Below, in pieces: positions 16,850 through 25,441 of a stretch of DNA of 38,968 nt. Source of the stretch: an uncultured Lachnospiraceae bacterium (GTDB lineage Bacteria > Bacillota > Clostridia > Lachnospirales > Lachnospiraceae); contig CADANR010000005.1 in NCBI GenBank assembly GCA_902789265.1, positions 1 through 38,968 on the forward strand, written 5' to 3'. The position numbers were made by a program, and so were the translations under genes. Every line of letters starts with the position of its first letter. The first letter of the stretch is position 1. The notes under the pieces are model-generated. The model was given only the letters and a program-made list of their open reading frames with translations, made no database searches and had not been told where the DNA came from.

Positions 16850-19720
16850 TTATACCAGCAATTCTTTTAATGTTTTCATGATTTCCGGAACATCATACGG
16901 TTTTGCCAGATGTCCGTTCATTCCGGCATCCATTGCAATCTGCCGGTCTTCTTCAAAGGCATTTGCTGTAACCGCTACAATAGGAATACCTGCTTTTTCT
17001 TTATCCTCCAGAGCACGAATCTGCCTGGTTGCCTCATAGCCGTCCATTTGAGGCATCTGGATATCCATCAGGATAATGTCATAGTACCCTGCAGATGCGG
17101 ATTTCATCTTTTCCACGGCCACCGTTCCGTCATTTGCAATATCAACGGCAAGCCCGACATTCGTCAGAATATTCTCTGCAAGCATTTGATTCAGTTCGTT
17201 ATCTTCCGCCAGTAAAACACGTTTTCCGGAGAAATCCGGTTCGGTTTGTATGCGCGCTTCTGTTTCGTTATCTGTTCTGGAAACGGTGCTGATTTTACAG
17301 GGAAGATTCACAATAAATTCACTGCCCTTTCCTTCCGCGGAAAGCACGGTAATCGTTCCGCCCATCATATCAACGATATTCTTTGCAATTGCCATTCCCA
17401 ATCCTGTCCCCTGGATACCGCTGACCGTACTCGTTTTTTCACGGGCAAATGCTTCAAATACGGACTTCTGAAACTCTTCGCTCATGCCGATTCCGTTATC
17501 TTTGATACGAAATTCATAATTTGAGACAGTATCGTCAGACGAAGGTTTCTCCGTCACCAGGAAATTTATTTTGCCCCCGACGGGTGTAAACTTAACTGCA
17601 TTGGACAGAATATTTAAAAGCACCTGATTCAGACGGAGTCTGTCCGTAATAATATCTTCATGAATGAGCCCTTGCATATCAACGGACAGTTCCTGTTGCC
17701 CTGCAGCGACATCGGACTGAACAATTGTCCTTAAATCCTGAATCACATCCGGCAGATGCACCTCCGTCTTTTCGATCGTAACCTTTCCGCTTTCAATACG
17801 ACTCATATCCAGCACTTGATTAATCAGTGCCAGCAGATGCCGGCTGGATACGGAAATCCTCTCCAGATAATCCTGTACCCGTTCCTTATTGTCAATGTGT
17901 GCAGCTGCCAGTTCCGTGAAACCCACAATGGCATTCATCGGTGTCCGGATGTCATGGGACATATTGTTTAAAAAAGTGGTTTTTGCACGACTGGCCTGTT
18001 CCGCTGCAAAGAGCGCTTCCGACAATGCTTTCTGACTCTCTGCAAGTTCTTTGTTTTTTGTTTCAAGTTCCTGTCTTGCTTTTTCCTTTTCTTCTACTTC
18101 CTTCTTTTTGCGTCTTACGGCACGCACGAGCAGAAATACAATTACCGCGGAAATGATAAGAATAACCGTTCCTACTATTCCCATATGATCGCGCAACACA
18201 TCCAGAAAACTGTAAGAATACAATCCGTTAGTGTAACGATATGATATGCTCTGTGCGTAATCGCTTCCAAGAACATTGACTCCGCGGTTGAGAAGTTTCA
18301 GTAATCCTTCATTACCGATTTTCACACCAAAACATCTGGCATCGTTATAACTTGTCTGGTATAACGAAAGGTCTTCATACTTTCTGTTTCGCAGAATATC
18401 ATTTGCTCTGAGTCCGTTCAGTGTCACACAGCCGGCTTTCCCGGAAAGAACAGCTGCAAGACAGTCTTCACTTGAAGGATAAAAAGTAATTTCCGCATCC
18501 GGATAATTCGTCCGGACAAAGTAATACTGCATGCGGTTATTTTCATTGACGGCAAAATGTTCCGTCGTCTTTTCATTATATTCTCCCTTAAAAACCAGGT
18601 CCGCATGGGATGAGGACACGGGATTTGACAAATAGATTCCGTTTTCTTCGGAATAATATAGTCCGCCGCCTACAGGAAATGCAACATCTATTTCATCCGA
18701 ATGGACTGCGGCAACCATATCATCATAACTTAAGAAACTTTCGTATGTAACCGTTACATTCTGCATTCCAAGAGAATCCAGAATAGCGGGAGTAATATCT
18801 TTCACAATACCTGTCACATGCCCCTGTTCGTCCGTGTCGCTGTATGGCAGGTAATTTTCCAGATAACCGACACGAAGAGATGTGTGAGTGTTCATCCACT
18901 CCCTCTCAGCCTGCGAAAATGCCTTTGCCGTCACACTGACGGAATAGTATTTTGTCCGCAACGTATTCAGATAATTGGGCTCATCCGCGGCAAGCAGCGT
19001 CTGCGCGGAATTTAACTCTGCCAAAAGATCGGACCGGTTCCTGTTTACGCACAGGTAATAATCGGAAGTTCCGAAAACGGTCAGTACTTCCGAGTGTTCC
19101 CTGCCGTATGCACCATCGCTTTCCGCTGCGAGAATATCCACCTTGCGGGAATCAAAGGCATTAAACAAGTCCTTGTAATCGGAAAAAGTTACAACCTTTG
19201 CAGTCACATGATTGTCATCAAGATACTGATTCAGGACACCTACCATTGCACTGTCCAGAACACCGATCCGGCATCCGTTCAAAGTAACGGGATCCGCCGT
19301 GACATCTGCATCCGCATCATGCTTGACAAGATAATAGGATTCATTTCCCATCACCGCATTCGGATAACCGATTATCGAAGCCCGGTCTTCTCTCCATGCA
19401 AGACCTGCAAGCAAATCAATCTCGCCATCGAGAAGCATTTGATAGAGATCACCGAATTCGCCGTAAACATATTCATATTCCCAGCCGGTGTATTCCGACA
19501 GCTTACGATAGTATTCATAGGCATAGCCGTTCTTGACTTCACCTTCTTCGGCACCCTCCTGGAATATTTCGTTCTCATAATAACCTACCCGAACTTTTTC
19601 AATCTCCTCATCGGCATACGAAGTAACCGGGAATGCGATTATAACAAAAACAATCACGCAGATGAAGAGAATCACTCTCTGCAAAAGCACCATATGATGT
19701 TTATACCTGATTTTTTTCAA
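16850..19720 (-). CDS. Hybrid histidine kinase with two extracellular SBP_bac_3 domains
   Basis: A 956-residue BvgS/EvgS-like sensor. A signal sequence (1-36) is followed by two solute-binding type 3 modules outside the cell (about 42-265 and 280-500). Then come a membrane helix (about 515-534), a coiled coil (540-580), HisKA with phospho-His589 (NNMSHDIRTPMNA), HATPase (Asn707 N-box, DNGIGM, GTGLGMAI) and a C-terminal receiver with Asp886 (ILMDIQMPQMDG). Start: TTG at 19720, with AGGGGAG 8 bases upstream; no ATG nearby has a site. It is third in an operon after a hybrid kinase and a sugar-binding lipoprotein. No DNA-binding output domain or separate Hpt/response regulator occurs in the window, so the signal must pass to a partner elsewhere. 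Confidence 0.93.
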   Translation of the reverse strand: MKKIRYKHHMVLLQRVILFICVIVFVIIAFPVTSYADEEIEKVRVGYYENEIFQEGAEEGEVKNGYAYEYYRKLSEYTGWEYEYVYGEFGDLYQMLLDGEIDLLAGLAWREDRASIIGYPNAVMGNESYYLVKHDADADVTADPVTLNGCRIGVLDSAMVGVLNQYLDDNHVTAKVVTFSDYKDLFNAFDSRKVDILAAESDGAYGREHSEVLTVFGTSDYYLCVNRNRSDLLAELNSAQTLLAADEPNYLNTLRTKYYSVSVTAKAFSQAEREWMNTHTSLRVGYLENYLPYSDTDEQGHVTGIVKDITPAILDSLGMQNVTVTYESFLSYDDMVAAVHSDEIDVAFPVGGGLYYSEENGIYLSNPVSSSHADLVFKGEYNEKTTEHFAVNENNRMQYYFVRTNYPDAEITFYPSSEDCLAAVLSGKAGCVTLNGLRANDILRNRKYEDLSLYQTSYNDARCFGVKIGNEGLLKLLNRGVNVLGSDYAQSISYRYTNGLYSYSFLDVLRDHMGIVGTVILIISAVIVFLLVRAVRRKKKEVEEKEKARQELETKNKELAESQKALSEALFAAEQASRAKTTFLNNMSHDIRTPMNAIVGFTELAAAHIDNKERVQDYLERISVSSRHLLALINQVLDMSRIESGKVTIEKTEVHLPDVIQDLRTIVQSDVAAGQQELSVDMQGLIHEDIITDRLRLNQVLLNILSNAVKFTPVGGKINFLVTEKPSSDDTVSNYEFRIKDNGIGMSEEFQKSVFEAFAREKTSTVSGIQGTGLGMAIAKNIVDMMGGTITVLSAEGKGSEFIVNLPCKISTVSRTDNETEARIQTEPDFSGKRVLLAEDNELNQMLAENILTNVGLAVDIANDGTVAVEKMKSASAGYYDIILMDIQMPQMDGYEATRQIRALEDKEKAGIPIVAVTANAFEEDRQIAMDAGMNGHLAKPYDVPEIMKTLKELLV

Positions 19721-19769
19721 TGGTTGTTCTCCCCTGTCTTTTGCGTTGTTCTTATGTCATTTGAATAAA

Positions 19770-21065
19770 TTATTGGGTAAAAGAGCCATATGCGGCAATT
19801 GCCTCATCAATGCTCATCTGGCCGGTTGCGTAATTATAAACCGCCATCCTTAACTGAAATACCGCATCATCTGTCAGGCCGAACTCTTCGGGCGAGAGAA
19901 TCCGTGACTCCGGAATGTCCCCGAACGCAGCATAAGTACTGTTAAAGGACAGATCTTTTGTTGGTGACATAAGGCCTTTATTCCGTGCCATTTCGTTCAA
20001 TTCCGGTGACGTTACAAGAAAACGCATAAATTCGTTGGCGATGTCCAGATTCTGACTCTCTTTATTGACGGAAAACTGCAGATTGGGCAGATCAAGGAAA
20101 AATGCGCCGTCATTCGACATAGGAATCGGTACAAACGTATAAGTAAACGGATTCGCGGTAAATTTATCGGAAACACTTTCTCTTTTTTTGGTTCCGGAAA
20201 CGGCATCTCCGGAGCAAATCATCATAGGAACATCACCCTCGAAAAAACGGAGAATTACGGCTTCATAGTTATTTTCTATAGCTGCGCATGCATCAAGATC
20301 CACACAGCCGTCGTTTAAGAACTGTTCCATCTTCTCAAGAGTCGGCCGCATATATTCGCCGGCTGACGGATCAAGGGCGTTCAGTTTTTTGACAGCTTCC
20401 TCATCGTCTGCCACTGTTGAACAAAAATAAGGATAACTCGTCAACGTAAAAAGCGATGTTTTCTCTTTTTCACAATAACCCATGAGAGGATTTGCATATC
20501 CTTTTTCACGAAAAGCATCGCACACGGACACAAGCTCATCATAGGTGGTCGGAACACTGAGACCTTCCTTTTTGAACAGGTCATTATTAACAAGCATTCC
20601 ATAGGTACTTGAAAAAACAGGAACCATCGGAAGTGTCCCGTCATCCGTCTTAAGAAGGATATTGTCACGAATGCATTCCAAATCAAGACCAAGTGCCTGA
20701 TTGGACAAATCCTCGGCATGATCCATGGAAGTCTGATATTGTTCACGACCATACATCCATGAGTTATTGACATAGATATCCGGTGCATCTTTTCCTTCCA
20801 GAACCGTTCCAATCATATTGTTATAGTCATCTATTTTTGTGTATACAAGTTCCACATTCGGATAATATTCGTTAAACCGGTCAAACTCCGTTTCCAACGC
20901 TTCAAAATTATCATAACCGCCGGTTACGTTGATACAGCCTTCGACAGCGGTATCCAGCAAAGGCTTATAGCCCTCCTCTGTCTTTACGTTCTGCTCCTTT
21001 GTATTACATGCAGCCAAACCAAAGACCATCATTACTGCTAACAGAAAACACAACTTCTTTTTCAT
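19770..21065 (-). CDS. Extracellular solute-binding lipoprotein, family 1 (sugar type)
   Basis: A protein of about 431 residues with a lipoprotein signal (GLAAC, Cys20 from this start) and the family 1 binding-protein fold: FDRFNEYYPNVELVYTKID near the N-terminus, APDIYVNNSW and GLSVPTTYDEL in the body, and EFMRFLVTSPE late. Family members bind oligosaccharides for ABC importers, but no permease or ATPase is encoded here. It sits between two hybrid histidine kinases, suggesting ligand presentation to a sensor. The frame opens at 21089, overlapping the kinase stop (TAATG). I prefer Met at 21065 because it begins a standard signal peptide and has AGGAGG 12 bases upstream. Met at 21077 abuts the same site and is unlikely. 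Confidence 0.9.
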   Translation of the reverse strand: MKKKLCFLLAVMMVFGLAACNTKEQNVKTEEGYKPLLDTAVEGCINVTGGYDNFEALETEFDRFNEYYPNVELVYTKIDDYNNMIGTVLEGKDAPDIYVNNSWMYGREQYQTSMDHAEDLSNQALGLDLECIRDNILLKTDDGTLPMVPVFSSTYGMLVNNDLFKKEGLSVPTTYDELVSVCDAFREKGYANPLMGYCEKEKTSLFTLTSYPYFCSTVADDEEAVKKLNALDPSAGEYMRPTLEKMEQFLNDGCVDLDACAAIENNYEAVILRFFEGDVPMMICSGDAVSGTKKRESVSDKFTANPFTYTFVPIPMSNDGAFFLDLPNLQFSVNKESQNLDIANEFMRFLVTSPELNEMARNKGLMSPTKDLSFNSTYAAFGDIPESRILSPEEFGLTDDAVFQLRMAVYNYATGQMSIDEAIAAYGSFTQ

Positions 21066-21088
21066 AATTCTTTCCATCCTCCTCGCCA

Positions 21089-23623
21089 TTATTTATAGGT
21101 ATCCTTAATTCTTCGTATTTCCTTAATAACCAGTTTCATATCAATGGGTTTTGCGATATGTCCGTTCATTCCTGCTTTCAAACATTCCGCAACATTCTCG
21201 GAAAATGCATCTGCCGTCATCGCAACAATCGGAACGGAAGACGCCCGGGAATTATCAAGTAAACGAATTGCTCTGGTGGCATCAAGGCCGTTCATCTGCG
21301 GCATCTGAACATCCATGAAAATGAGATCATATCTGCCTTCTTCAGCTTTTTCCATCATATCCACACAGATTCGTCCGTTTTCTGCGCGTTCACTTTCAAT
21401 GCCGAACATACTAAGCATACAGGATATGATTTCCCAGTTAATATCCATATCTTCTGCGACAAGAATACGCATTCCTTTCAAATCGGAATAATCATCTTCC
21501 TGTTCGATAAATTTGGATTTTTCACTGATAAACTCATTTATTTTTTTAAAAAAGGCAGACCTGAAGATCGGTTTTCCAATATATCCGTTCGCGCCGGCCT
21601 CTCTTGCCTGATCCTCAATGTCCGACCAATCGTAAGCGGAAATCAGCAGTATAGGAACATCTGTCTTAATCTCTGTACGAATTCTACGGATAGTCTCGAT
21701 TCCGTCCATATCCTGCATTTTCCATTCTATGAAAATAATGCTGTATTGTTTCCCTTTTTCCTGTCCGGCGGCAATCATTTCCATTGCTTCCGTTCCGCCA
21801 TGTGCACATTCCACCGAAGCACCCAGGGATTCAAGTTCAGCTAAGGATGTTCGCAGCATCCTCTCATCATCATCAACAATCAGCACATTAACCTGTTCTA
21901 AATGCAAATCTTCCTTCTGCCTGTCGGCCACAGAAAGATCCAGCATGACAGTAAATGTTGTTCCCTTTCCCTGCTCACTCTGACAATCTATGGTTCCTCC
22001 AATAATGTCGACCATCTGCTTAGTAATCGCAAGTCCAAGTCCCGTTCCCTGAATACTGTTGACCCGGCTGTCTATCTGGCGTGAAAACGGCTGGTACAAG
22101 GTCTCCATGTATTCCCGGCTCATACCAATGCCGGTATCCGATACAACATAAATCAATCGTACACACCCCGATATTGTGCTCTTTTCCTCTCGCAGCTCCG
22201 CTCTGACGCTCCCGCCCGGTTCCGTGTATTTGATGGCATTCGAAAGAATATTGATGTAAATCTGATTCAGACGAAGCTGATCAGCATACAGGTACTCCTC
22301 CTCCATTTGTTCAATGTAAAATTTAAAGTCGATATTTTTTTCCTTAATCATCGGTTGCGAGATATTTACAAGATTCTCGACAGTCTCCGCTATGGAAAAC
22401 GTCAGAGGGTTTAAGTTCAGTTTTCCGCTTTCAACCTTCGAAATATCCAAAATGTCATTAATCAGTGTCAACAGATGATTACTGGCAAGCTTAATTTTAC
22501 GAAGACTTTCTCTTGTCGAATCCACATCATCAAGATTCTTTTCGGCAATGGCAGTAAGACCTATAATGGCATTCATAGGCGTACGAATATCGTGGGACAT
22601 GGTAGAAAGAAAGTCGGTCTTCGCCCGGTTTGCCGACTCCGCTTCCCTTGCCGTAATCTGAAAACGCTTGTTTAAATAATGCATATAAATCAGATCGCTG
22701 ATAAACAAAAGCAGCAGACACAAAGAAACGACTCCGATTAACAGCCAGTTTTCGCCTTTTACCATAAGATCCTCAGCCGGAACCAAACCCAGCATTGTCC
22801 ATCCCGCAGTAGCAGAAACAGGCGTATGTGCAAGTATGCACTCCTCTCCGTGTGAGTTAATCATCGAAACGGATCCTACCGATGATGTAATACTCTCGGA
22901 CAATTGGCTTATCGATTCCGAATCAGTCGGATTGTATGATTTATAGAATTCAATAAAACTGGAGTTCTTAAAATTCGGTCCTTTAATAATATAATCACCC
23001 TTGGAATCAATCATGGCCAGTTCCGCATTCACGAGTTCCGTTTGCGGAAAAACCCATTTTTGCTCAAGATCCGAGAGGGGAACTACCCTGAGCAAAATTG
23101 CCTCTTCAGAAGACTTATTATCCGGATTATTCAATGTGACATAGTTACAGAAAGCCAGCGACTGCTCACCATTCATTGGGTTCGTATAAGCACGCGTTAT
23201 GTTGATGGATTTTCCTATTTCATCAATCCAGTCCGTGTCTTCCAAAAGAGCAACCCTTGAATAAGAAACCTCATATTCATCGGTTGTATCCTGTTTCGGA
23301 CGCGTTGAAAGCCCCGTAAGCGTATCCGGATCAATCAGATGTCCGGATGTGTTATTCAGCACATGCGACTCTCGGATAAAATCAACTGCTTCTTCCATTG
23401 TCATATTATTATTGTTGATATAGCGTGCCCATACATCGCAGATTCGCTGTTCACCTTCCAGATAATTCTCCGTTACACGTTCCATGGTTACGGTAGTGTT
23501 TTCAAAGTGTTCAATCTGCCTTTGGTAAGAATTTCTGTTTTCCAACCTCGAGTAAAGAACTACGAAAATCAATATGGCAATCATGATGATTATATTAACT
23601 ATAATTATATAAATCTTTTTCAT
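21089..23623 (-). CDS. Hybrid histidine kinase with dCache-like sensor and two receivers
   Basis: 844 residues. TM1 (about 5-24), an extracellular sensor of about 265 residues with a dCache-like layout (ending AGWTMLGLVPAEDL), TM2 (about 293-313), HisKA with His344 (STMSHDIRTPMNA), HATPase (Asn462, SDTGIGM, GTGLGLAI) and two receivers. REC1 (about 578-700) has the acidic triad DDD (584-586) and Lys684, but Glu633 where the phospho-Asp should be (IFIEWKM). REC2 (about 719-840) is intact with Asp771 (IFMDVQMPQMNG). First major gene of the operon. Its ATG overlaps the stop of a nine-codon leader ORF (ATGA), and GAGG lies 7 bases upstream. The downstream binding-protein gene overlaps its stop. 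Confidence 0.94.
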   Translation of the reverse strand: MKKIYIIIVNIIIMIAILIFVVLYSRLENRNSYQRQIEHFENTTVTMERVTENYLEGEQRICDVWARYINNNNMTMEEAVDFIRESHVLNNTSGHLIDPDTLTGLSTRPKQDTTDEYEVSYSRVALLEDTDWIDEIGKSINITRAYTNPMNGEQSLAFCNYVTLNNPDNKSSEEAILLRVVPLSDLEQKWVFPQTELVNAELAMIDSKGDYIIKGPNFKNSSFIEFYKSYNPTDSESISQLSESITSSVGSVSMINSHGEECILAHTPVSATAGWTMLGLVPAEDLMVKGENWLLIGVVSLCLLLLFISDLIYMHYLNKRFQITAREAESANRAKTDFLSTMSHDIRTPMNAIIGLTAIAEKNLDDVDSTRESLRKIKLASNHLLTLINDILDISKVESGKLNLNPLTFSIAETVENLVNISQPMIKEKNIDFKFYIEQMEEEYLYADQLRLNQIYINILSNAIKYTEPGGSVRAELREEKSTISGCVRLIYVVSDTGIGMSREYMETLYQPFSRQIDSRVNSIQGTGLGLAITKQMVDIIGGTIDCQSEQGKGTTFTVMLDLSVADRQKEDLHLEQVNVLIVDDDERMLRTSLAELESLGASVECAHGGTEAMEMIAAGQEKGKQYSIIFIEWKMQDMDGIETIRRIRTEIKTDVPILLISAYDWSDIEDQAREAGANGYIGKPIFRSAFFKKINEFISEKSKFIEQEDDYSDLKGMRILVAEDMDINWEIISCMLSMFGIESERAENGRICVDMMEKAEEGRYDLIFMDVQMPQMNGLDATRAIRLLDNSRASSVPIVAMTADAFSENVAECLKAGMNGHIAKPIDMKLVIKEIRRIKDTYK

Positions 23624-23649
23624 GCGTTATCCTCAATTTCAGAGTTCAT
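23620..23649 (-). CDS. Nine-codon leader peptide coupled to the hybrid kinase
   Basis: ATG at 23649 begins MNSEIEDNA and stops with a TGA that overlaps the kinase ATG (ATGA). A perfect AGGAGG (23657-23662) lies 7 bases upstream, better than the kinase's own site. The peptide itself has no recognised motif. The arrangement suggests translational coupling of kinase synthesis. A remnant initiation region is the alternative, because the same 19 bases start the HAD gene. Confidence 0.5.
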   Translation of the reverse strand: MNSEIEDNA

Positions 23650-23663
23650 CCATTCGCCTCCTG
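23645..23663. repeat. 19-bp direct repeat, copy 1 (translation initiation region)
   Basis: TTCATCCATTCGCCTCCTG is identical to 27669-27687. It contains AGGAGG, a 7-base spacer and ATGAA on the minus strand, here for the leader peptide. The two copies flank the GH32-FGGY-HAD block in the same orientation. Confidence 0.7.
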
Positions 23664-24048
23664 CAACCTGCTCCGAAAGTAAGAGAAATTGTCTTTTATT
23701 TAAGATATTATTCTCAATCAGTTTAAATAATCAGAATCATCCTAATTACCTGAGGAACTTGTGCTTACATAAGGTGTCTCTGTAAGAAAATCGGCAAACA
23801 GCGCATTGCTTATAAAGGCATATTCGTCTCTTTATGGATAAGATTTTTGATAATCTTTTCACGATATCGGTTCCTTTCTTCGTTTAAATGCTATAATAGA
23901 TTTTTTTTAAATAAGTCCTAGCAATAACAATCTCAGGATATGCATCTGAAACCTTGCAGTACAGTATTTTCTCGAGGCAAAGACTTCTCAACTGTTTCCA
24001 TTATAACATAATATATCCTTGTCTCATTATTCGTTTTATTAATACGTG
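23664..24048. other. Intergenic region upstream of the sensor operon
   Basis: About 385 bases without a convincing gene. It holds an extended -10 (TGTTATAAT, minus strand, 24008-24000) with a poor -35, a second TATTAT near 23890 and A/T-rich sequence. A 38-codon frame starts at a GTG at 23862 (AGGA about 10 bases upstream) and stops at 23746. It would encode a basic peptide with four cysteines, but its codon use is poor and I do not call it a gene. A long leader before the kinase operon is likely. Confidence 0.5.
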
Positions 24049-25215
24049 CTATAAGGCTGTAAATGCCGTAAATCCGCCTTCTTTTATGACTTCTTTTACA
24101 CAGCCGTCGGTAATACTCTCTTCGACAATAACAGTCTCTTCAGCGATAGCATTTTTATCACCGGTAATGTTCTCTTCACCGGTGATTCTCTCATACGAAA
24201 CCGATTCCTCGTTCTTGACACCTTCAATAAAGGAATGACAAAGCCGGTATCCTGCATTTGTTTTCTTTAACTGAAGCTTTCTCGGAAAACTCAGAATCCC
24301 CTTAAAGCCTTCCTTTTCGGTTTCCGATTTCTTTGCAGCGGGTGAGAAATCCCCGAGCCAGGCAATAAGAATAATGTCTTTTGTATTTGAAAAAATGGTT
24401 CCCGCATAAAAATCCGGACCGTAATCCACAAGCAGAGTCTTATCCTGCTCTTTATCGGCAATGAAAGTATTCCCGTCAAAAGTACCGGTAAAATACTGCA
24501 TGATTCGGTTATGGGGAACAGCTTCCGCCGGCAGCTTTAAAAACTCGGACTCCGGAATATCCATACTCATCATAAGTACATACATTTTATCTTCTGACAT
24601 TCCGGAACACTCAAACATACAGGGACACTCAATCATCCCCTGAACGGCATATCCGGGAAGCACAAATTCTCCCGTTTTTTCCCAGTTGATCAGATTATCC
24701 GAATGATAGAATTCCACGGCTCTTTCCACGGTAAGACAAAGTGAATAACCGCCGAGTATCTTATTTTTGAATACCTGCGGGTCCCTTGCGGGCGTACCTT
24801 CCCTTCCGCCGATAACCGGATTTCCCGCGTATTTATAAAAATGTTCCATGTCCGTGGTATAGGCCATGCACTGCATTTCTCTTTTGGTCTTTTCGTCATG
24901 TGAGGTATAAAAAAGAAGGACCGGCAGAGCATCGCTGCTTCCGAAGCCGGTTATGTTTTCTTCGTCGACAAAAGAACAGCCCGAGAAAATCATTCCCTGC
25001 TCATCCGGATAAAGAGCTATAGGAAGTTCTTTCCAGTGCATTAAATCTTTTGATCTGGCGTGGCCCCAATGCATGCTGTCCCAGCAGACATCATTCGGAT
25101 TATGCTGGAAAAAAATATGATATTCGCCGTTAAAATAAACCGGCCCGTTCGGGTCATTCATCCACCCTTTTTGCGGTGAAAAATGTATCGCGGGCCGAAC
25201 TTTGTTAATATTCAT
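24049..25215 (-). CDS. Glycoside hydrolase family 32, C-terminally shortened
   Basis: 388 residues. The five-bladed propeller motifs are intact: WMNDPNG with nucleophile Asp21, ARDPQVF with Asp145 (transition-state stabiliser) and MIECP with acid/base Glu196. It hydrolyses fructosides (sucrose, sucrose-6-phosphate or fructans). There is no signal peptide, so it is cytoplasmic. Family members usually have 480-500 residues with a C-terminal beta-sandwich. Here only about 55 residues follow the propeller; they are low-complexity Glu/Ile/Thr-rich, and the last 20 (DGCVKEV...GGFTAFTAL) recall a sandwich remnant. No ribosome site precedes the ATG. A possible -10 (TATATT) lies only four bases away, so the mRNA could be leaderless. 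Confidence 0.9.
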   Translation of the reverse strand: MNINKVRPAIHFSPQKGWMNDPNGPVYFNGEYHIFFQHNPNDVCWDSMHWGHARSKDLMHWKELPIALYPDEQGMIFSGCSFVDEENITGFGSSDALPVLLFYTSHDEKTKREMQCMAYTTDMEHFYKYAGNPVIGGREGTPARDPQVFKNKILGGYSLCLTVERAVEFYHSDNLINWEKTGEFVLPGYAVQGMIECPCMFECSGMSEDKMYVLMMSMDIPESEFLKLPAEAVPHNRIMQYFTGTFDGNTFIADKEQDKTLLVDYGPDFYAGTIFSNTKDIILIAWLGDFSPAAKKSETEKEGFKGILSFPRKLQLKKTNAGYRLCHSFIEGVKNEESVSYERITGEENITGDKNAIAEETVIVEESITDGCVKEVIKEGGFTAFTAL

Positions 25216-25441
25216 ATATAATATATCATTTCCCCAGTTTATAAGCCAATGGCGTTCATGATTTTTTTGCGGTTATCCGCATTTTTCTATCAAAGCACCG
25301 GAAGTGTAGTCCAACGCATGCGCAACATTATAAACAAAACGTCATATACGCCGGAATGCACACTATATTATCTTTTATTATCAAGTTTCTCGGATGAATA
25401 ATATAACTCTCACCGATGTCTGATTATAACGATTCTCATTA

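Noticed and set aside
19094..19768. A 224-codon plus-strand frame antisense to the hybrid kinase
   Set aside because: It has no ribosome site, runs opposite a well-defined kinase sensor region and has no recognisable protein features; it is a shadow of the real gene.
23746..23862. A 38-codon GTG-started frame encoding a Cys-rich basic peptide
   Set aside because: The ribosome site spacing is long, codon use is unlike neighbouring genes, and nothing supports it beyond length; recorded only as part of the intergenic region.
25268..25290. Small GCGG-TTAT-CCGC hairpin downstream of the FGGY kinase as its terminator
   Set aside because: The T-tract lies on the plus-strand side, opposite the direction of the kinase transcript, and the stem is only five pairs.
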